64,000 nucleotides of DNA, taken from the NCBI RefSeq assembly GCF_900115295.1, contig NZ_FOVZ01000002.1:1054001-1118000 (forward strand), given 5' to 3'. Below are positions 19,298 through 29,129 of this stretch, in pieces. A model generated the notes under the pieces. That model saw nothing but the letters and a program-made list of their open reading frames with translations. It ran no database searches and was not told the origin of the DNA. This DNA is from Sphingomonas sp. OK281 (lineage in GTDB: Bacteria; Pseudomonadota; Alphaproteobacteria; Sphingomonadales; Sphingomonadaceae). A program made the translations under genes and the position numbers. How positions within the stretch are numbered: position 1 is the first letter of the stretch; every line of letters begins with the position of its first letter.

Positions 19298-21180
19298 TGC
19301 CCACGACCGCCATGGGCCGCGTTCCGCCTCAGCTTGGACGGCAGTTCGGGCGAATGCGGACCCCGTCGTCGCTCGGCGTAAAATTGGTGCTCATCATGAC
19401 AGCGGTCGGCCTGCTCGGTGCGATCGCGATCACGCTGCTGCTCGCAATCGTTATAACGCCCAGCTTCACCAAGCTCGAGGACAAAGCCATCGCCGCGCAT
19501 GTCGAGCGGATGCGTGCCGCGCTGTCCGACTATGCCGGCAAGGTCGAACACGCCGTCCGCGACTACGGCGACTGGAACGACAGCTATGGATACATGGCGC
19601 ATCCCGACACGGGGTTCGAACGCGCGAGCTTTTCGTTGCCTGCTTTGCGCAACATCGGTGTCGACGGGGTCGCCTATGTCGAGCCCGATGGAAAACTCGT
19701 CGCTGCTCGCTGGCGTGATCCGGTTAGCGGTGCGGAACGGGCCGATATGCGCAAGCAGATGACGCTGACGATCTCCCGCACGAACATCGCTCGGGTGCTG
19801 GCTGGGCGTAGTTCCGGGCACTTCTACGCGCGCCTCGGTGACGGCGTCGCGGCAATCGGCGTCGCCCAAGTCCGTCGGTCCGATGGCAGCGGCAACGCAC
19901 GCGGCTATGTCCTGATGGCGCGCATGCTGACGGCGGCGCGAATATCGGCGCTGGCCGGGGTGAAAGCGCATGTCGATATTGTCGCGGGCGGCAAGGCCAC
20001 CGTGGCGACGCCGAGTTCGTCCACACTGACGATCAGCGTTCCGATAACGGGCGCGGATGGGCTGGTTGTCGCCAGTACCCGGTTTAGCGTGCCGCGCGAC
20101 GTCTCGCTGCTTGGTCGCCGCATGCTGTTGCTCGCTGTGATCGGCTCGACGTTGCTGTTGCTCTTGGTGCTGATCGTCTTACGGCGGATGATCGCACGGC
20201 TGGTGCTGCGCCCGCTGCGCCGGGTCGAGAGCCACATGCAACGCATCCGCATGTCGGGATCGCTTGCGATGCTCGAGGAGGATGGCCGCCGCGACGAGGT
20301 CGGCTCGCTCGGTCGCAACTTCAACGCGATGCTTCGGCAACTCAAGGATTTGCGTGAACAGATCGAACTCCAGTCGTTCGACCTGGGGCGCAGCGAGAGC
20401 GCAGTCGCTGTCATGCATAACGTGCGTAACGCGTTGAACCCGATCAGCACGATCCTCAGTCAGGGGATCGCCCATGTACCGCCGGTCGACCGTGCGACGA
20501 TCGATCGCGCGATCGCCGAACTCGCCCAGCATGACGTGCCCGATGCGCGCCGTCGAAAGCTTGCCGCGTTCGTCACCGCTGCGTTTGATACCGAGGCGAT
20601 CAGCCGGGATGCGATCCGTCGCGAGTTTTTGGTCGGTCGCGAGGCGATGGCGGACGTTTTGGAGATCATCGGCCAGCAGCAAAGGGCGGCGTACGAGCGA
20701 CCGGCGCTGACGATATGCGACATCTCCGAGATTATCGCCCGGAACGCGACGATCATGCGGTATGCGGAGGGCGCATCGATCGCGTTCAGTTTCCCGGCCG
20801 GCCCCAATCTGGTGCGTGCGAACCGCGTCATACTGAGCCAGGTGATCGGCAATCTGTTTGGCAATGCGACGGAGTCGATCGCTGCCCGCGGCACCGGCAG
20901 CGGTTCGATCGCGACTCTGATTACGCAGGCCGATGGCCGCGTTACGATCCAGATCCGCGACGATGGCGAAGGCTTCTCTCCCAAGGCTGCCGCGATGCTG
21001 TTCCAGCGCGGATTTTCGACGCGCGCACACAAGTCGGGCGGGCTGGGGCTGCACTGGTGCGCTAATTCGATGGTCGCGATGAAGGGCGCGCTGCGGCTCG
21101 AAAGTGACGGGCCGGGACGTGGCGCGGTCGCGATCCTGACCCTGGATACGGGTGACCCCATAGTGTCCCAAGCGTCATAG
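19297..21180 (+). CDS. Membrane sensor histidine kinase with CHASE4 domain
   Basis: This kinase probably phosphorylates the GGDEF-EAL regulator encoded directly upstream. The 627-residue product has a membrane helix (about 33-53), a periplasmic CHASE4 domain with the hallmark YGDWNDSYGYMAHPDTGFE, a second membrane helix (about 268-290), a HAMP linker (RRVESHMQRIRMSG), and a phospho-acceptor box with His near residue 374 (VMHNVRNALNP). The ATPase domain has the N box NLFGNATESI (about 520), DDGEGF and KSGGLGLHWC. The His box differs from the usual HExRTPL form and matches the HNxxNxLNP subgroup. Confidence 0.9.
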   Translation: MPTTAMGRVPPQLGRQFGRMRTPSSLGVKLVLIMTAVGLLGAIAITLLLAIVITPSFTKLEDKAIAAHVERMRAALSDYAGKVEHAVRDYGDWNDSYGYMAHPDTGFERASFSLPALRNIGVDGVAYVEPDGKLVAARWRDPVSGAERADMRKQMTLTISRTNIARVLAGRSSGHFYARLGDGVAAIGVAQVRRSDGSGNARGYVLMARMLTAARISALAGVKAHVDIVAGGKATVATPSSSTLTISVPITGADGLVVASTRFSVPRDVSLLGRRMLLLAVIGSTLLLLLVLIVLRRMIARLVLRPLRRVESHMQRIRMSGSLAMLEEDGRRDEVGSLGRNFNAMLRQLKDLREQIELQSFDLGRSESAVAVMHNVRNALNPISTILSQGIAHVPPVDRATIDRAIAELAQHDVPDARRRKLAAFVTAAFDTEAISRDAIRREFLVGREAMADVLEIIGQQQRAAYERPALTICDISEIIARNATIMRYAEGASIAFSFPAGPNLVRANRVILSQVIGNLFGNATESIAARGTGSGSIATLITQADGRVTIQIRDDGEGFSPKAAAMLFQRGFSTRAHKSGGLGLHWCANSMVAMKGALRLESDGPGRGAVAILTLDTGDPIVSQAS

Positions 21181-21201
21181 CACTTGGCCGCTCGGGACAG
21201 G

Positions 21202-22284
21202 TCACAACAGGCTGGGCTGAGCCTCCTCCTCGTCGCCCATGATCCCCGACAGCGTCAGACCAAGCAAGCGCACGCCGTCGGGCACGGGCAGTTGCGCCAT
21301 CAACAGTTCCAGTCCCGCCGTGAGAAACGCCGCCTTGTCAGTCACCGCAACCTGCGACGAACGGGCGCGCGTGATCGTGCGGAAATCGGCGTGGCGGAGT
21401 TTCAGCGTAACCGTGCGGCCGCGGGTGCCGTGCCGTTCGATTCGCACCCATGCGGCATCCGCGACGCGGTGCAGCGCTGCGCGCAGGTCTTCTGCGGTGC
21501 TGAGATTGGTCTCGAACGTTCGCTCCGCGCCAACCGACTTGGCGGCGCGATTGACCCGTACCGGGCGGTCGTCGATGCCGCGTGCGGCCCGGTACAGATA
21601 CTCCGCATAGCTGCCGAAATGCGCTTGGAGGAACGCGAGGCTCTGGCCGAACAGGTCGGCGCCGGTGAGAATGCCGAGCCGTTCCATCTTCTGCGCAGTC
21701 ACCGGCCCGACACCGTGGAACCGCTTGACCGGGAGCGACTGTACGAACGCCGCCCCGCGTTTGGGGGTGATGATGCAGATCCCGTTGGGCTTGTTCTGGT
21801 CGGAGGCGAGCTTGGCGATGAACTTGTTGTAGCTGACCCCGGCGGACGCGGTGAGGCCGGTATCCGCCTTGATCCGCGCGCGGATTTCCTCGGCGATCGC
21901 TGCCGCGGTGCCCAGTCCGCGAATGTCCTCGGTAACGTCGAGATACGCCTCGTCGAGCGACAGTGGCTCGATCAGGTCAGTATAGTCGGCGAAGATCACG
22001 CGGATCCGGTCGGACACTTCACGGTACACGTCGAACCGTGGCGGCACGAACACCAGGTCGGGGCAACGCCGGATCGCGGTGACCGACGGCATTGCGCTGC
22101 GTACCCCGAACGCGCGCGCCTCGTAGCTGGCCGCCGCCACCACGCCGCGCGCGCGGGATCCGCCGACCGCCACCGGCCTGCCCCTGAGCGAAGGGTCGTC
22201 GCGCTGCTCTACCGATGCGTAGAAGGCGTCCATGTCGACATGGATCACCTTGCGCTGGGCGGGGGGCTGGGTAGGAGGAAGCAT
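21202..22284 (-). CDS. dinB: DNA polymerase IV
   Basis: DinB is a Y-family translesion polymerase. The 360-residue product has the catalytic motifs VIHVDMDAFYASVEQRDDP and PLSLDEAYLDVTEDI, the helix-hairpin-helix region (FHGVGPVTAQKMERLGI) and the little-finger domain. I chose the ATG at 22284 (MLPPTQPPAQRKVIHVDMD). An extension of 17 residues is possible but unlike the family. It diverges from the phospholipase D gene. Confidence 0.95.
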   Translation of the reverse strand: MLPPTQPPAQRKVIHVDMDAFYASVEQRDDPSLRGRPVAVGGSRARGVVAAASYEARAFGVRSAMPSVTAIRRCPDLVFVPPRFDVYREVSDRIRVIFADYTDLIEPLSLDEAYLDVTEDIRGLGTAAAIAEEIRARIKADTGLTASAGVSYNKFIAKLASDQNKPNGICIITPKRGAAFVQSLPVKRFHGVGPVTAQKMERLGILTGADLFGQSLAFLQAHFGSYAEYLYRAARGIDDRPVRVNRAAKSVGAERTFETNLSTAEDLRAALHRVADAAWVRIERHGTRGRTVTLKLRHADFRTITRARSSQVAVTDKAAFLTAGLELLMAQLPVPDGVRLLGLTLSGIMGDEEEAQPSLL

Positions 22285-22384
22285 CAGCGCGTTAGATAGG
22301 CGTGCGGGGGGCGGCGATACAGGGTGCATCCGCAACCAATCGCGCGGCTATGGGTACTGCCGACAGGCATACGAAGGGACGCGA

Positions 22385-23812
22385 ATGCAGGTCGGGACGG
22401 AATGCTGGCGGGTCGAACGCGCCGAACAGATGGCGGTGATCGTTGATGCGGAGAAGTATTTCCGTACCGCCCGCATCGCCATGATGGGCGCCAAGCGCCG
22501 TATTCTTCTGATCGGGTGGGATTTCGACGCCCGCATCCAGCTCGAACCCGGCATCGACCGGCCCGGCGAGCCAAAGACGTTGGGCGAATTCATGCTGTGG
22601 TTGGTCGAGCGCGAACCGGGTCTGGAAATTTTTGTGCTGCGCTGGGATACCGGCGCAATCAAGTCGCTGTTCCGTGGCTCGACGATCTTGACGATGATGA
22701 AATGGATGAAGCACAAGCGCATCCATACCAAGCTCGACGGGCATCATCCGACGGCGGCGTCGCATCACCAAAAGATCGTCATCATCGACGACGCGCTGGC
22801 GTTCTGCGGCGGTATCGACATGACCGGCGACCGCTGGGACACGCGCGATCACGCGGATAGCGATCCGCACCGTATCCAGCCGTCGGGCAAGCCGTACAAG
22901 CCATGGCACGACGCGATCAGCGCTGTGCAGGGGCCGGTCGCGCACGCGCTAGGCGAGTTGTTTCGTAGGCGTTGGCACTTGGCCGGTGGGATGAACATGC
23001 CGGCGGGCGAACCCGGCGGTAAATTCTGGCCGGAGGGGCTCGAAGTCGATTTCAGGGACGTCGACGTCGCGATCGCGCGCAGCGAGCCGGAGATGTCCGA
23101 TCAGGAACCGGTGTACGAAAGCGAGGCGCTGTTCCTCGGCCAGATCGCGCGCGCCAAGAAGCACCTCTACATCGAGAGCCAGTATTTCGCCTCGCGCAAG
23201 ATCGCCGAGGCCGTTGCGAAGCGTCTCGATGAAGCGGACGGCCCCGAGATCGTCATCATCAACCCGACCAAAGCGCAGGGGTGGCTGGAGCCCATCGCGA
23301 TGGACACCGCGCGTGCACGGCTGATGGAGGCGCTGCACCGGCGTGACAAGCGTCAGCGGTTGCGGATGTATCATCCGTTCACTAAGGGCGGCGAGGCGAT
23401 CTATTGCCACGCCAAGATCCTGATCGCCGACGAGGACGTGTTCCGGCTCGGCTCGTCCAATATGAACAATCGATCGTTGCGGCTCGATACCGAGTGCGAT
23501 CTCGCGATCCGTGCGAGCGACGATGCGACGTCGAAGGGCATCGCGGCCATTCGCGACGGGCTGATCGCGGAGCATCTGGGGGTCGAGGTGCGGGTGGTGA
23601 GCGATCTGATCGCCGAGACGGGGTCGCTGATCGAGACGATCGAGCGGCTGCGCGGCGAGGGCAAGACGGTGCAGCCCTATGAAGTGCCGGACCTGACATC
23701 GGTCGAGGAATGGCTGGCGGACAATGAAGTGCTCGATCCCGAAGGTCCCGAGGAAATGTTCGAGTCGCTGAGCAAGCGCGGCCTGTTCCGCCGACTTCGG
23801 CGCAAGAAATAG
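22385..23812 (+). CDS. Phospholipase D family protein (two HKD motifs)
   Basis: This is a phosphatidyltransferase or phospholipase of the cardiolipin-synthase/PLD superfamily. The 475-residue product has two complete HKD motifs: HHQKIVIIDDALAFCGGIDM (about 127) and CHAKILIADEDVFRLGSSNM (about 341). There is no long N-terminal membrane helix, unlike Cls, so a soluble PLD-like enzyme is more likely. I chose the ATG at 22385 (MQVGTECWRVERAEQ). It converges on ctrA across a terminator hairpin. Confidence 0.9.
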   Translation: MQVGTECWRVERAEQMAVIVDAEKYFRTARIAMMGAKRRILLIGWDFDARIQLEPGIDRPGEPKTLGEFMLWLVEREPGLEIFVLRWDTGAIKSLFRGSTILTMMKWMKHKRIHTKLDGHHPTAASHHQKIVIIDDALAFCGGIDMTGDRWDTRDHADSDPHRIQPSGKPYKPWHDAISAVQGPVAHALGELFRRRWHLAGGMNMPAGEPGGKFWPEGLEVDFRDVDVAIARSEPEMSDQEPVYESEALFLGQIARAKKHLYIESQYFASRKIAEAVAKRLDEADGPEIVIINPTKAQGWLEPIAMDTARARLMEALHRRDKRQRLRMYHPFTKGGEAIYCHAKILIADEDVFRLGSSNMNNRSLRLDTECDLAIRASDDATSKGIAAIRDGLIAEHLGVEVRVVSDLIAETGSLIETIERLRGEGKTVQPYEVPDLTSVEEWLADNEVLDPEGPEEMFESLSKRGLFRRLRRKK

Positions 23813-23847
23813 GTTACGATCGACAACAGCCACCGCAGCGACGGAAA

Positions 23848-23879
23848 AAGGCCGCGGCACCCCCCGGTACCGCGGCCTT
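23848..23879. terminator. Bidirectional terminator between PLD gene and ctrA
   Basis: A perfect 10-bp inverted repeat, AAGGCCGCGG (23848-23857) and CCGCGGCCTT (23870-23879), encloses a 12-base loop. The upstream side is A-rich (GGAAAAAGG), which gives a T-run for the minus-strand transcript from ctrA. The location between two convergent stops supports a shared terminator. Confidence 0.8.
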
Positions 23880-23903
23880 GAGCGCTCCCGAAATACTGGG
23901 GAG

Positions 23904-24605
23904 TTACGCGACCTGGGCTTCGAGCGCTTCGTCGGGTTCGCGCAGCACATAGCCGCGACCCCAGACGGTCTCGATGTAATTCTCGCCATCGCACGCCAGG
24001 CTGAGCTTCTTGCGGAGCTTGCAGATGAACACGTCGATAATCTTCAACTCGGGCTCGTCCATCCCGCCATACAGGTGGTTGAGGAACATTTCCTTGGTCA
24101 GGGTGGTGCCCTTGCGGAGCGACAGAAGCTCCAGCATCGCATATTCCTTGCCCGTCAGGTGGACGCGGCTGCCATCGACTTCGACCGTCTTCGCGTCGAG
24201 GTTCACAGCGAGCTTGCCGGTGCGGATGACCGACTGGCTGTGACCCTTGGAGCGGCGGACGACGGCGTGGATGCGCGCGACCAGTTCCTCGCGGTGGAAC
24301 GGCTTGGTGACGTAGTCGTCGGCACCGAAGCCGAAGCTGCGGACCTTCGAATCCATCTCATTGACGCCCGACAGGATCAGCACCGGCGTCGACACGCGGG
24401 CGACCCGCAGGCGCTTGAGCACGTCGTAGCCGTGCATGTCGGGCAGGTTGAGGTCGAGCAGGATGATGTCGTAATCATACAGCTTGCCCAGATCGAGGCC
24501 TTCCTCCCCGAGATCGGTGATGTAGACGTTGAACCCTTCGGTCGTCAGCATCAGCTCGATAGCCTTGGCCGTCGTCGGCTCGTCCTCGATCAGCAGCACT
24601 CGCAT
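23904..24605 (-). CDS. ctrA: Cell-cycle response regulator CtrA
   Basis: CtrA is the master OmpR-type transcription regulator of the alphaproteobacterial cell cycle, pili and motility. The 233-residue product has the receiver motif [20 protein letters not shown], phospho-acceptor Asp in [20 protein letters not shown] (about 51) and Lys in [13 protein letters not shown]. The winged-helix domain has [19 protein letters not shown] and [11 protein letters not shown]. It ends EALEAQVA, with the small hydrophobic C-terminal residues that CtrA uses for proteolysis. I chose the ATG at 24605; a longer frame has no family support. Confidence 0.96.
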   Translation of the reverse strand: MRVLLIEDEPTTAKAIELMLTTEGFNVYITDLGEEGLDLGKLYDYDIILLDLNLPDMHGYDVLKRLRVARVSTPVLILSGVNEMDSKVRSFGFGADDYVTKPFHREELVARIHAVVRRSKGHSQSVIRTGKLAVNLDAKTVEVDGSRVHLTGKEYAMLELLSLRKGTTLTKEMFLNHLYGGMDEPELKIIDVFICKLRKKLSLACDGENYIETVWGRGYVLREPDEALEAQVA

Positions 24606-24757
24606 GCGTCGTCCCCTGTTCGCGAGACCGCCCGACACCCCATGCCAGCAGCTCGACTTCGATTCATTAACCACACAACATCTGAAGGCAAAAGGTTAAT
24701 TTCGGACTAAGCTTCATGGCCGGGACCGTTGCCGGGCACGCTGAGACCCTGATTTCC
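24606..24757 (-). promoter_or_regulatory. ctrA upstream region with GANTC and TTAA half-sites
   Basis: The 150 bp upstream of ctrA contain a GANTC sequence (GATTC at 24661-24665), the CcrM methylation motif that times ctrA P1 in Caulobacter. Two TTAA tetramers (24667-24670 and 24696-24699) could be CtrA half-sites, but they lack the canonical N7 spacing. The motifs are seen; their function is inferred. Confidence 0.35.
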
Positions 24758-25849
24758 TTACAACTTGTTATCGGACGACGGCAGTGTCAGGTCGGGCCCG
24801 AGCAGCGTTCGATGCAACGTCTTGGGAATATCCTCGCCCAGAACCTCCCGCAGATACAGGCTGCGGACGAGTGTGAAGATGACCACCAGCAGTGCGGCCG
24901 AAAAGAACAGTCCGAACAGGCCGAAGATCGTGCCGATCCCTATGATCGCAAAGACAGTGATCGCGGGCGGGATCGAGATCACGCGGTTCTGCACGTAGGG
25001 CGTGATGAAATTGGTCTGGACGAGCCGCACGACCGCGTAGGTGACGAGCGTGCCGACGATCGAGGACGTCCCCTTCGTCGCGGCGAGCCCGAGCGCGGGG
25101 ATCATTGCCGCGGTCGGCCCGATATACGGAATGAATTCCGATAACCCGGCGAGTAGCCCGAGCGCGGCGGCGCTGGGGACGCCCGATAGCCACAACCCGA
25201 TCCCGACCAGAATGCCCATCGTCGTCATCAGGATCAATGACGAGCCCAACCAAAGCCGCAGCGTCGAGCCGACGTCGAACAGCGCGTCCTCGACCGCGGC
25301 ACGCTTCGACCGCGGGATCAGCAACAGGAAACCGCGTTCGTACACTTTCGGATCCGCGGCGAAGAACAGCGCGCCGACCAGCAGCAACAGGCAGTTGAGC
25401 ACGAGTTCGCCCGCACCGGTCACGAGTCCGCCGACGTCCTGCGCGACCTTCGACCCGGCATAGGCCTGCTGCACCGCGTCGACGAGTTTCGCGCCGACCG
25501 CGCTTTGCGAGAGATACGCGGCGAGCTGGTCGAGCAACGCCGGCGTCTGGGCGATCAGCAAGTTGACCTGGCTGCGGAACTGCACGCCGAACAGCCAGAC
25601 CAGGAACGCGATGATGCCGAGTACGGTGGCGATGCCGAGGCCTAGCGCCGGCTTGCGTGGAACGCGGAGATGGTCGCGGTAGAGATCGGCGATCGCGTGG
25701 ATGACGATCGCGCCGAGCATCGATCCGAAGGCGAGGATGAGAAGGTCACCGGCTTTGTAGAGCGCGGCGACTATCGCGACGATCACGATCGTGAGCACGA
25801 CGCGGCGAATGAAGCGCGAATCGTCCGCGTCGGGGGCGAGGCGGTTCAT
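24758..25849 (-). CDS. AI-2E family permease
   Basis: This is a polytopic inner-membrane protein of the AI-2E (PerM/YdiK) family. The 363-residue product has two N-terminal helices (VVLTIVIVAIVAALYKAGDL and a second near 35-60), a central amphipathic region, and the C-terminal conserved segment GLSEFIPYIGPTAAMIPALG. Final helices follow (VFAIIGIGTIFGLFGLFFSA). I chose the ATG at 25849 (MNRLAPDADDSRFIRR). Substrate is unknown; family members have been linked to signal export or Na+/H+ exchange. Confidence 0.88.
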   Translation of the reverse strand: MNRLAPDADDSRFIRRVVLTIVIVAIVAALYKAGDLLILAFGSMLGAIVIHAIADLYRDHLRVPRKPALGLGIATVLGIIAFLVWLFGVQFRSQVNLLIAQTPALLDQLAAYLSQSAVGAKLVDAVQQAYAGSKVAQDVGGLVTGAGELVLNCLLLLVGALFFAADPKVYERGFLLLIPRSKRAAVEDALFDVGSTLRLWLGSSLILMTTMGILVGIGLWLSGVPSAAALGLLAGLSEFIPYIGPTAAMIPALGLAATKGTSSIVGTLVTYAVVRLVQTNFITPYVQNRVISIPPAITVFAIIGIGTIFGLFGLFFSAALLVVIFTLVRSLYLREVLGEDIPKTLHRTLLGPDLTLPSSDNKL

Positions 25850-26087
25850 GCGGACGCGGGCCGCGCGAGAGGCGTCGTACGAGGCGAAACAGAGTGAAGT
25901 ATAGAAAGTATAGACGCTGGGAGACTTTGTGCACATCGCGTTCGATCGCTGAACGCGGGCATCTCGCCGTCAGTTTGGCGCTGCAGGGTTTGGAAGGTCG
26001 GATCGCTCATCGGTCGACCGTGCCAGATCGCCACGGTGTAGGACAGCCGTTCCAAGGACTTAAGGTGCGTTCCCGAAGTAACGTGGG

Positions 26088-26222
26088 CCAATCCTCCCCC
26101 GCCAGGGGGAGGTGTCGCCGAAGGTGACGGAGGGGGAGGACACGCAACGGCAGTCATCGCCTGCCTCCCCCTCCGTCTGGCAAGTGCCAGCCACCTCCCC
26201 CTGGCGGGGGAGGATTGTAGAA
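26088..26222. repeat. Large inverted repeat upstream of the AI-2E gene
   Basis: AATCCTCCCCCGCCAGGGGG (from about 26090) is repeated in inverse as CCCCCTGGCGGGGGAGGATT (ending about 26216), enclosing a second inverted pair around GACGGAGGGGGAGG and CCTCCCCCTCCGTC. The whole ~130-bp unit could fold into one long cruciform and looks like a paired REP element. No gene is seen in 25850-26238. Confidence 0.8.
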
Positions 26223-26238
26223 TAGCCGTCGTTCGAGC

Positions 26239-27960
26239 TTACAGCGCGAGGTCGGGGCTGCGGTCTGGCTTTACGCGCATGGCCGCGGGGCGTGGGCCGG
26301 CTGCGACGCCGACTGTGGGCGAGGGAATGGCGAGCTGCAGCATGTCCGCGGTCGAGGCCCAATGTTCGGCGAGGACGTCCGGCGTCTCGTTGAGCATCAC
26401 GCCGTAGGTTGGGACGATTTCGCGGATCTTCGCCTGCCACCCGGCGGTCGCGAGGTGGTTCGGGAACACCTTCTTCAACAGGTTGAGCATGATCGACGGC
26501 GCGGTCGAGGCACCCGGCGAGGCGCCGAGCAGCGCGGCGATCGAGCCGTCCTTCGACGCGACGATCTCGGTGCCGAGACGCAGCACGCCGCCCTTGTCCG
26601 GATCGCGCTTGATGATCTGGACGCGCTGGCCCGCCTGCCACAGGCGCCAGTCGGCGTCCTTCGCGCCCGGGAAATACTCGCGCAGGGCATCCATCCGATC
26701 GCTGTCCGACATGATGAGCTGGCCCGCGAGATATTCGACGAGGTCGAAATCATCCCAGCCGACCGCCAGCATCGGCCGGAAATTGTCGAGCGTGACCGAC
26801 GCCGGAAGATCAAAATACGAGCCTTCCTTGAGGAATTTGGTCGAGAAGGTCGCGAACGGGCCGAACAACAGCGCCTGCTTGCCGTCGAGGAAGCGCGTGT
26901 CGAGATGCGGCACGGACATCGGCGGCGAGCCGACGGCTGCCTTGCCGTAGACCTTGGCGAGATGGCGGTGCGTGATTGCGGGCTTGTCCGCGACCAGGAA
27001 CGAGCCGCCGACCGGGAAGCCGGCATAGTCGTCGGCCTCGGGGATGCCCGACTTCTGCAGGATCGGCAGCGCGCCGCCGCCGGCGCCCGCGAACACGAAG
27101 CGTGCCTTGATGACCTGTTTCTCGTCGGTCTTCATGTCGCGCGCGGTGACGCGCCAGCGCGCCTTCTTGCCGCCGATCGTCTCGCGTTCGAGCGAGCGGA
27201 CCTCGTGGCCCGTGGTCAGCGTGAAATTGTCCTGCTTGGCGAGCGACGCGATGTACTGGCGCGTGACCTCGCCCCAGTCGCAATCGGTGCCGAGCGGCGA
27301 GCGCGTCGCGGCGAGCTTCGTGCCGGGCGCGCGGCCTTCCATCATCACCGGCACCCACTGCGAGATCTGCTTCGGGTCGGTGGTGAATTCCATCCCCGAG
27401 AAGAGCGGGCTCGCCTGGAGCGCGGCGTGGCGCTTTTGCAGGAAGGCGACGTTGGCATCGCCCCACACCAAATTCATGTGCGGCGTCGAATTGATGAACG
27501 AGCGCGGGTTGGCGAGGATGCCGGTATCGACCTGGTGGCTGAGGAACTGGCGCGTGACCTGGAACTGCTCGTTGATCTCGACCGCCTTGGCGATCTCGAC
27601 CTTGCCGTCAGCCTTGTTGACCGGCGTATAGTTCAGTTCGCACAGCGCGGAGTGGCCGGTGCCGGCGTTGTTCCAGCCGTTCGAGCTTTCGTCGGCGACC
27701 TTGTCGAGGCGTTCGACCATCTCGATCGTCCAGGTCGGCTCGAGCTCGCGCAGCAGGACGGCGAGCGTCGCGCTCATGATGCCGCCGCCGATCAGCAGGA
27801 CGTCGACGGTGCGCTCGGTGTTCGCGGCGTCGGCGTGTGCGATCGGCAACGCGGCCGCACCGCCGGCGACGATCGCCGAGCCGAGCAGGTTGCGCCGCGT
27901 TACGCCGGTACGGAGGTTCGGGGAGTTCACGTCGTCGTTAGCGTCACGCCGCATGGTCAT
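26239..27960 (-). CDS. mqo: Malate:quinone oxidoreductase
   Basis: Mqo oxidises malate to oxaloacetate and reduces membrane quinone. The 573-residue product has the FAD motif [20 protein letters not shown] and Mqo signatures [40 protein letters not shown] and [16 protein letters not shown]. An N-terminal extension of about 60 residues contains [19 protein letters not shown] followed by AHADA, resembling a twin-arginine export signal. Starts at 27960, 27978 and 27954 are all possible; AAAAGG lies 7 bases before the one at 27954. Confidence 0.93.
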   Translation of the reverse strand: MTMRRDANDDVNSPNLRTGVTRRNLLGSAIVAGGAAALPIAHADAANTERTVDVLLIGGGIMSATLAVLLRELEPTWTIEMVERLDKVADESSNGWNNAGTGHSALCELNYTPVNKADGKVEIAKAVEINEQFQVTRQFLSHQVDTGILANPRSFINSTPHMNLVWGDANVAFLQKRHAALQASPLFSGMEFTTDPKQISQWVPVMMEGRAPGTKLAATRSPLGTDCDWGEVTRQYIASLAKQDNFTLTTGHEVRSLERETIGGKKARWRVTARDMKTDEKQVIKARFVFAGAGGGALPILQKSGIPEADDYAGFPVGGSFLVADKPAITHRHLAKVYGKAAVGSPPMSVPHLDTRFLDGKQALLFGPFATFSTKFLKEGSYFDLPASVTLDNFRPMLAVGWDDFDLVEYLAGQLIMSDSDRMDALREYFPGAKDADWRLWQAGQRVQIIKRDPDKGGVLRLGTEIVASKDGSIAALLGASPGASTAPSIMLNLLKKVFPNHLATAGWQAKIREIVPTYGVMLNETPDVLAEHWASTADMLQLAIPSPTVGVAAGPRPAAMRVKPDRSPDLAL

Positions 27961-28208
27961 GCCTTTTCGTTTCGGCATGGTCCGCTGTCCCGACACAGGC
28001 CGAGGACGACGAGAATCCATAACCGGATTATCGGGTCAGCCACGCGGGAATCACGGAATCGATACACGAACTACCGACTGAGCGCGGCCGCTGCTCAAAG
28101 TCCTCATCCCGGTATCGGGTGTCGTTGGGATCGCGCTGGGTTGCAAACTCGAGCAGCTATCCAGCCTCTTACATGGCATCCGGCCCGGTTTTGCGCAAGG
28201 TCGCCGCT

Positions 28209-29114
28209 TTACGCTTGCCCTGCGTTCGGATCGCGGAGCCGCGCGGCGAGGAAGTCTATCAGCGCCTCGACGCGGGCCGGGCGGAGGGGGCTCGGCGGGG
28301 TGAGAAGATGGAGGCCGATCTTGGCGGGTGCCCAGTCCTCCAGGATGATGACGAGTGCGCCGGATGCGATATGCCGGTCGACGATGAAGTCGGGGAGGCG
28401 CGCGATTCCGAGACCGGCGATCAGCGCGGGGACGATCGCCTCGCCGCTGTTGGCGGTGAGCTGGCCCTGCAGGCGGACCGAGACGTCGGCGCCGCCGGGG
28501 CCATGGAAGCGCCACGGGCCAACGACGTTCGAATAGCCGACCAACTGGTGCTCGCCGAGCTGTGCCGGGTGCGTCGGGGTGCCGTGCTTGGCGAGGTAGC
28601 TGGGTGCGGCGACGGTGTGCGCCTGGATGCTGCACAGGCGGCGGGCGCGGAGCGAGCTGTCGGGGAGCTCGGCGATCCGCAGCGCGACGTCGAAGCCTTC
28701 CGCGACGATGTCGACGCGGGCGTCGGACAAGTGGAAGTCGACCTCGATCCCCGGGTGCGCGACGAGGAACTCGGCGAGAATGGGTGCGACGTTGGTGACA
28801 CCGAAGCTCATCGGTGCGGCGAGGCGGACGCGGCCGGTATGCGCGCTGGCGGCGTCGTGCGCGGATTCCTCGGCCGCGCGGGCTTCGGCGAGGATGCGCG
28901 CGGCGTGCTCGGCGAGCGGCTTGCCGGCTTCGGTGAGTGCGAGGCGGCGCGAGGTGCGGTGGAAGAGCGACTGGCCGAGATGCGCTTCGAGGCGGGTGAT
29001 CGCCTTCGACACGGTCGCCTTGCTGAGCCCGACCGCGTCGGCGGCGGCGCTGAACGAGCGGTGCTCGACGACGCTGGCGAAGATCGCCCAGGCTTCGAGA
29101 TCGGGCAGGCGCAT
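28209..29114 (-). CDS. LysR-family transcription regulator
   Basis: The 301-residue product has an N-terminal winged helix (LEAWAIFASVVEHRSFSAAA, then AVGLSKATVSKAITRLE) and a substrate-binding domain starting near 90 (GRVRLAAPMSFGV). The ATG at 29114 gives a standard LysR length. It is divergent from a pirin-wrbA pair, an arrangement in which LysR proteins commonly control the neighbouring pair. The effector is unknown. Confidence 0.9.
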   Translation of the reverse strand: MRLPDLEAWAIFASVVEHRSFSAAADAVGLSKATVSKAITRLEAHLGQSLFHRTSRRLALTEAGKPLAEHAARILAEARAAEESAHDAASAHTGRVRLAAPMSFGVTNVAPILAEFLVAHPGIEVDFHLSDARVDIVAEGFDVALRIAELPDSSLRARRLCSIQAHTVAAPSYLAKHGTPTHPAQLGEHQLVGYSNVVGPWRFHGPGGADVSVRLQGQLTANSGEAIVPALIAGLGIARLPDFIVDRHIASGALVIILEDWAPAKIGLHLLTPPSPLRPARVEALIDFLAARLRDPNAGQA

Positions 29115-29129
29115 GGGGGGGGCTCCAGA

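Noticed and set aside
25846-26157. A minus-strand small gene upstream of the AI-2E permease
   Set aside because: It overlaps the permease start and the inverted repeat, and its composition is low-complexity.
26362-28536. A 724-codon open frame on the plus strand opposite mqo
   Set aside because: It is an Arg/Asp/Leu-rich antisense shadow of a high-GC gene. The minus strand encodes clear Mqo motifs.
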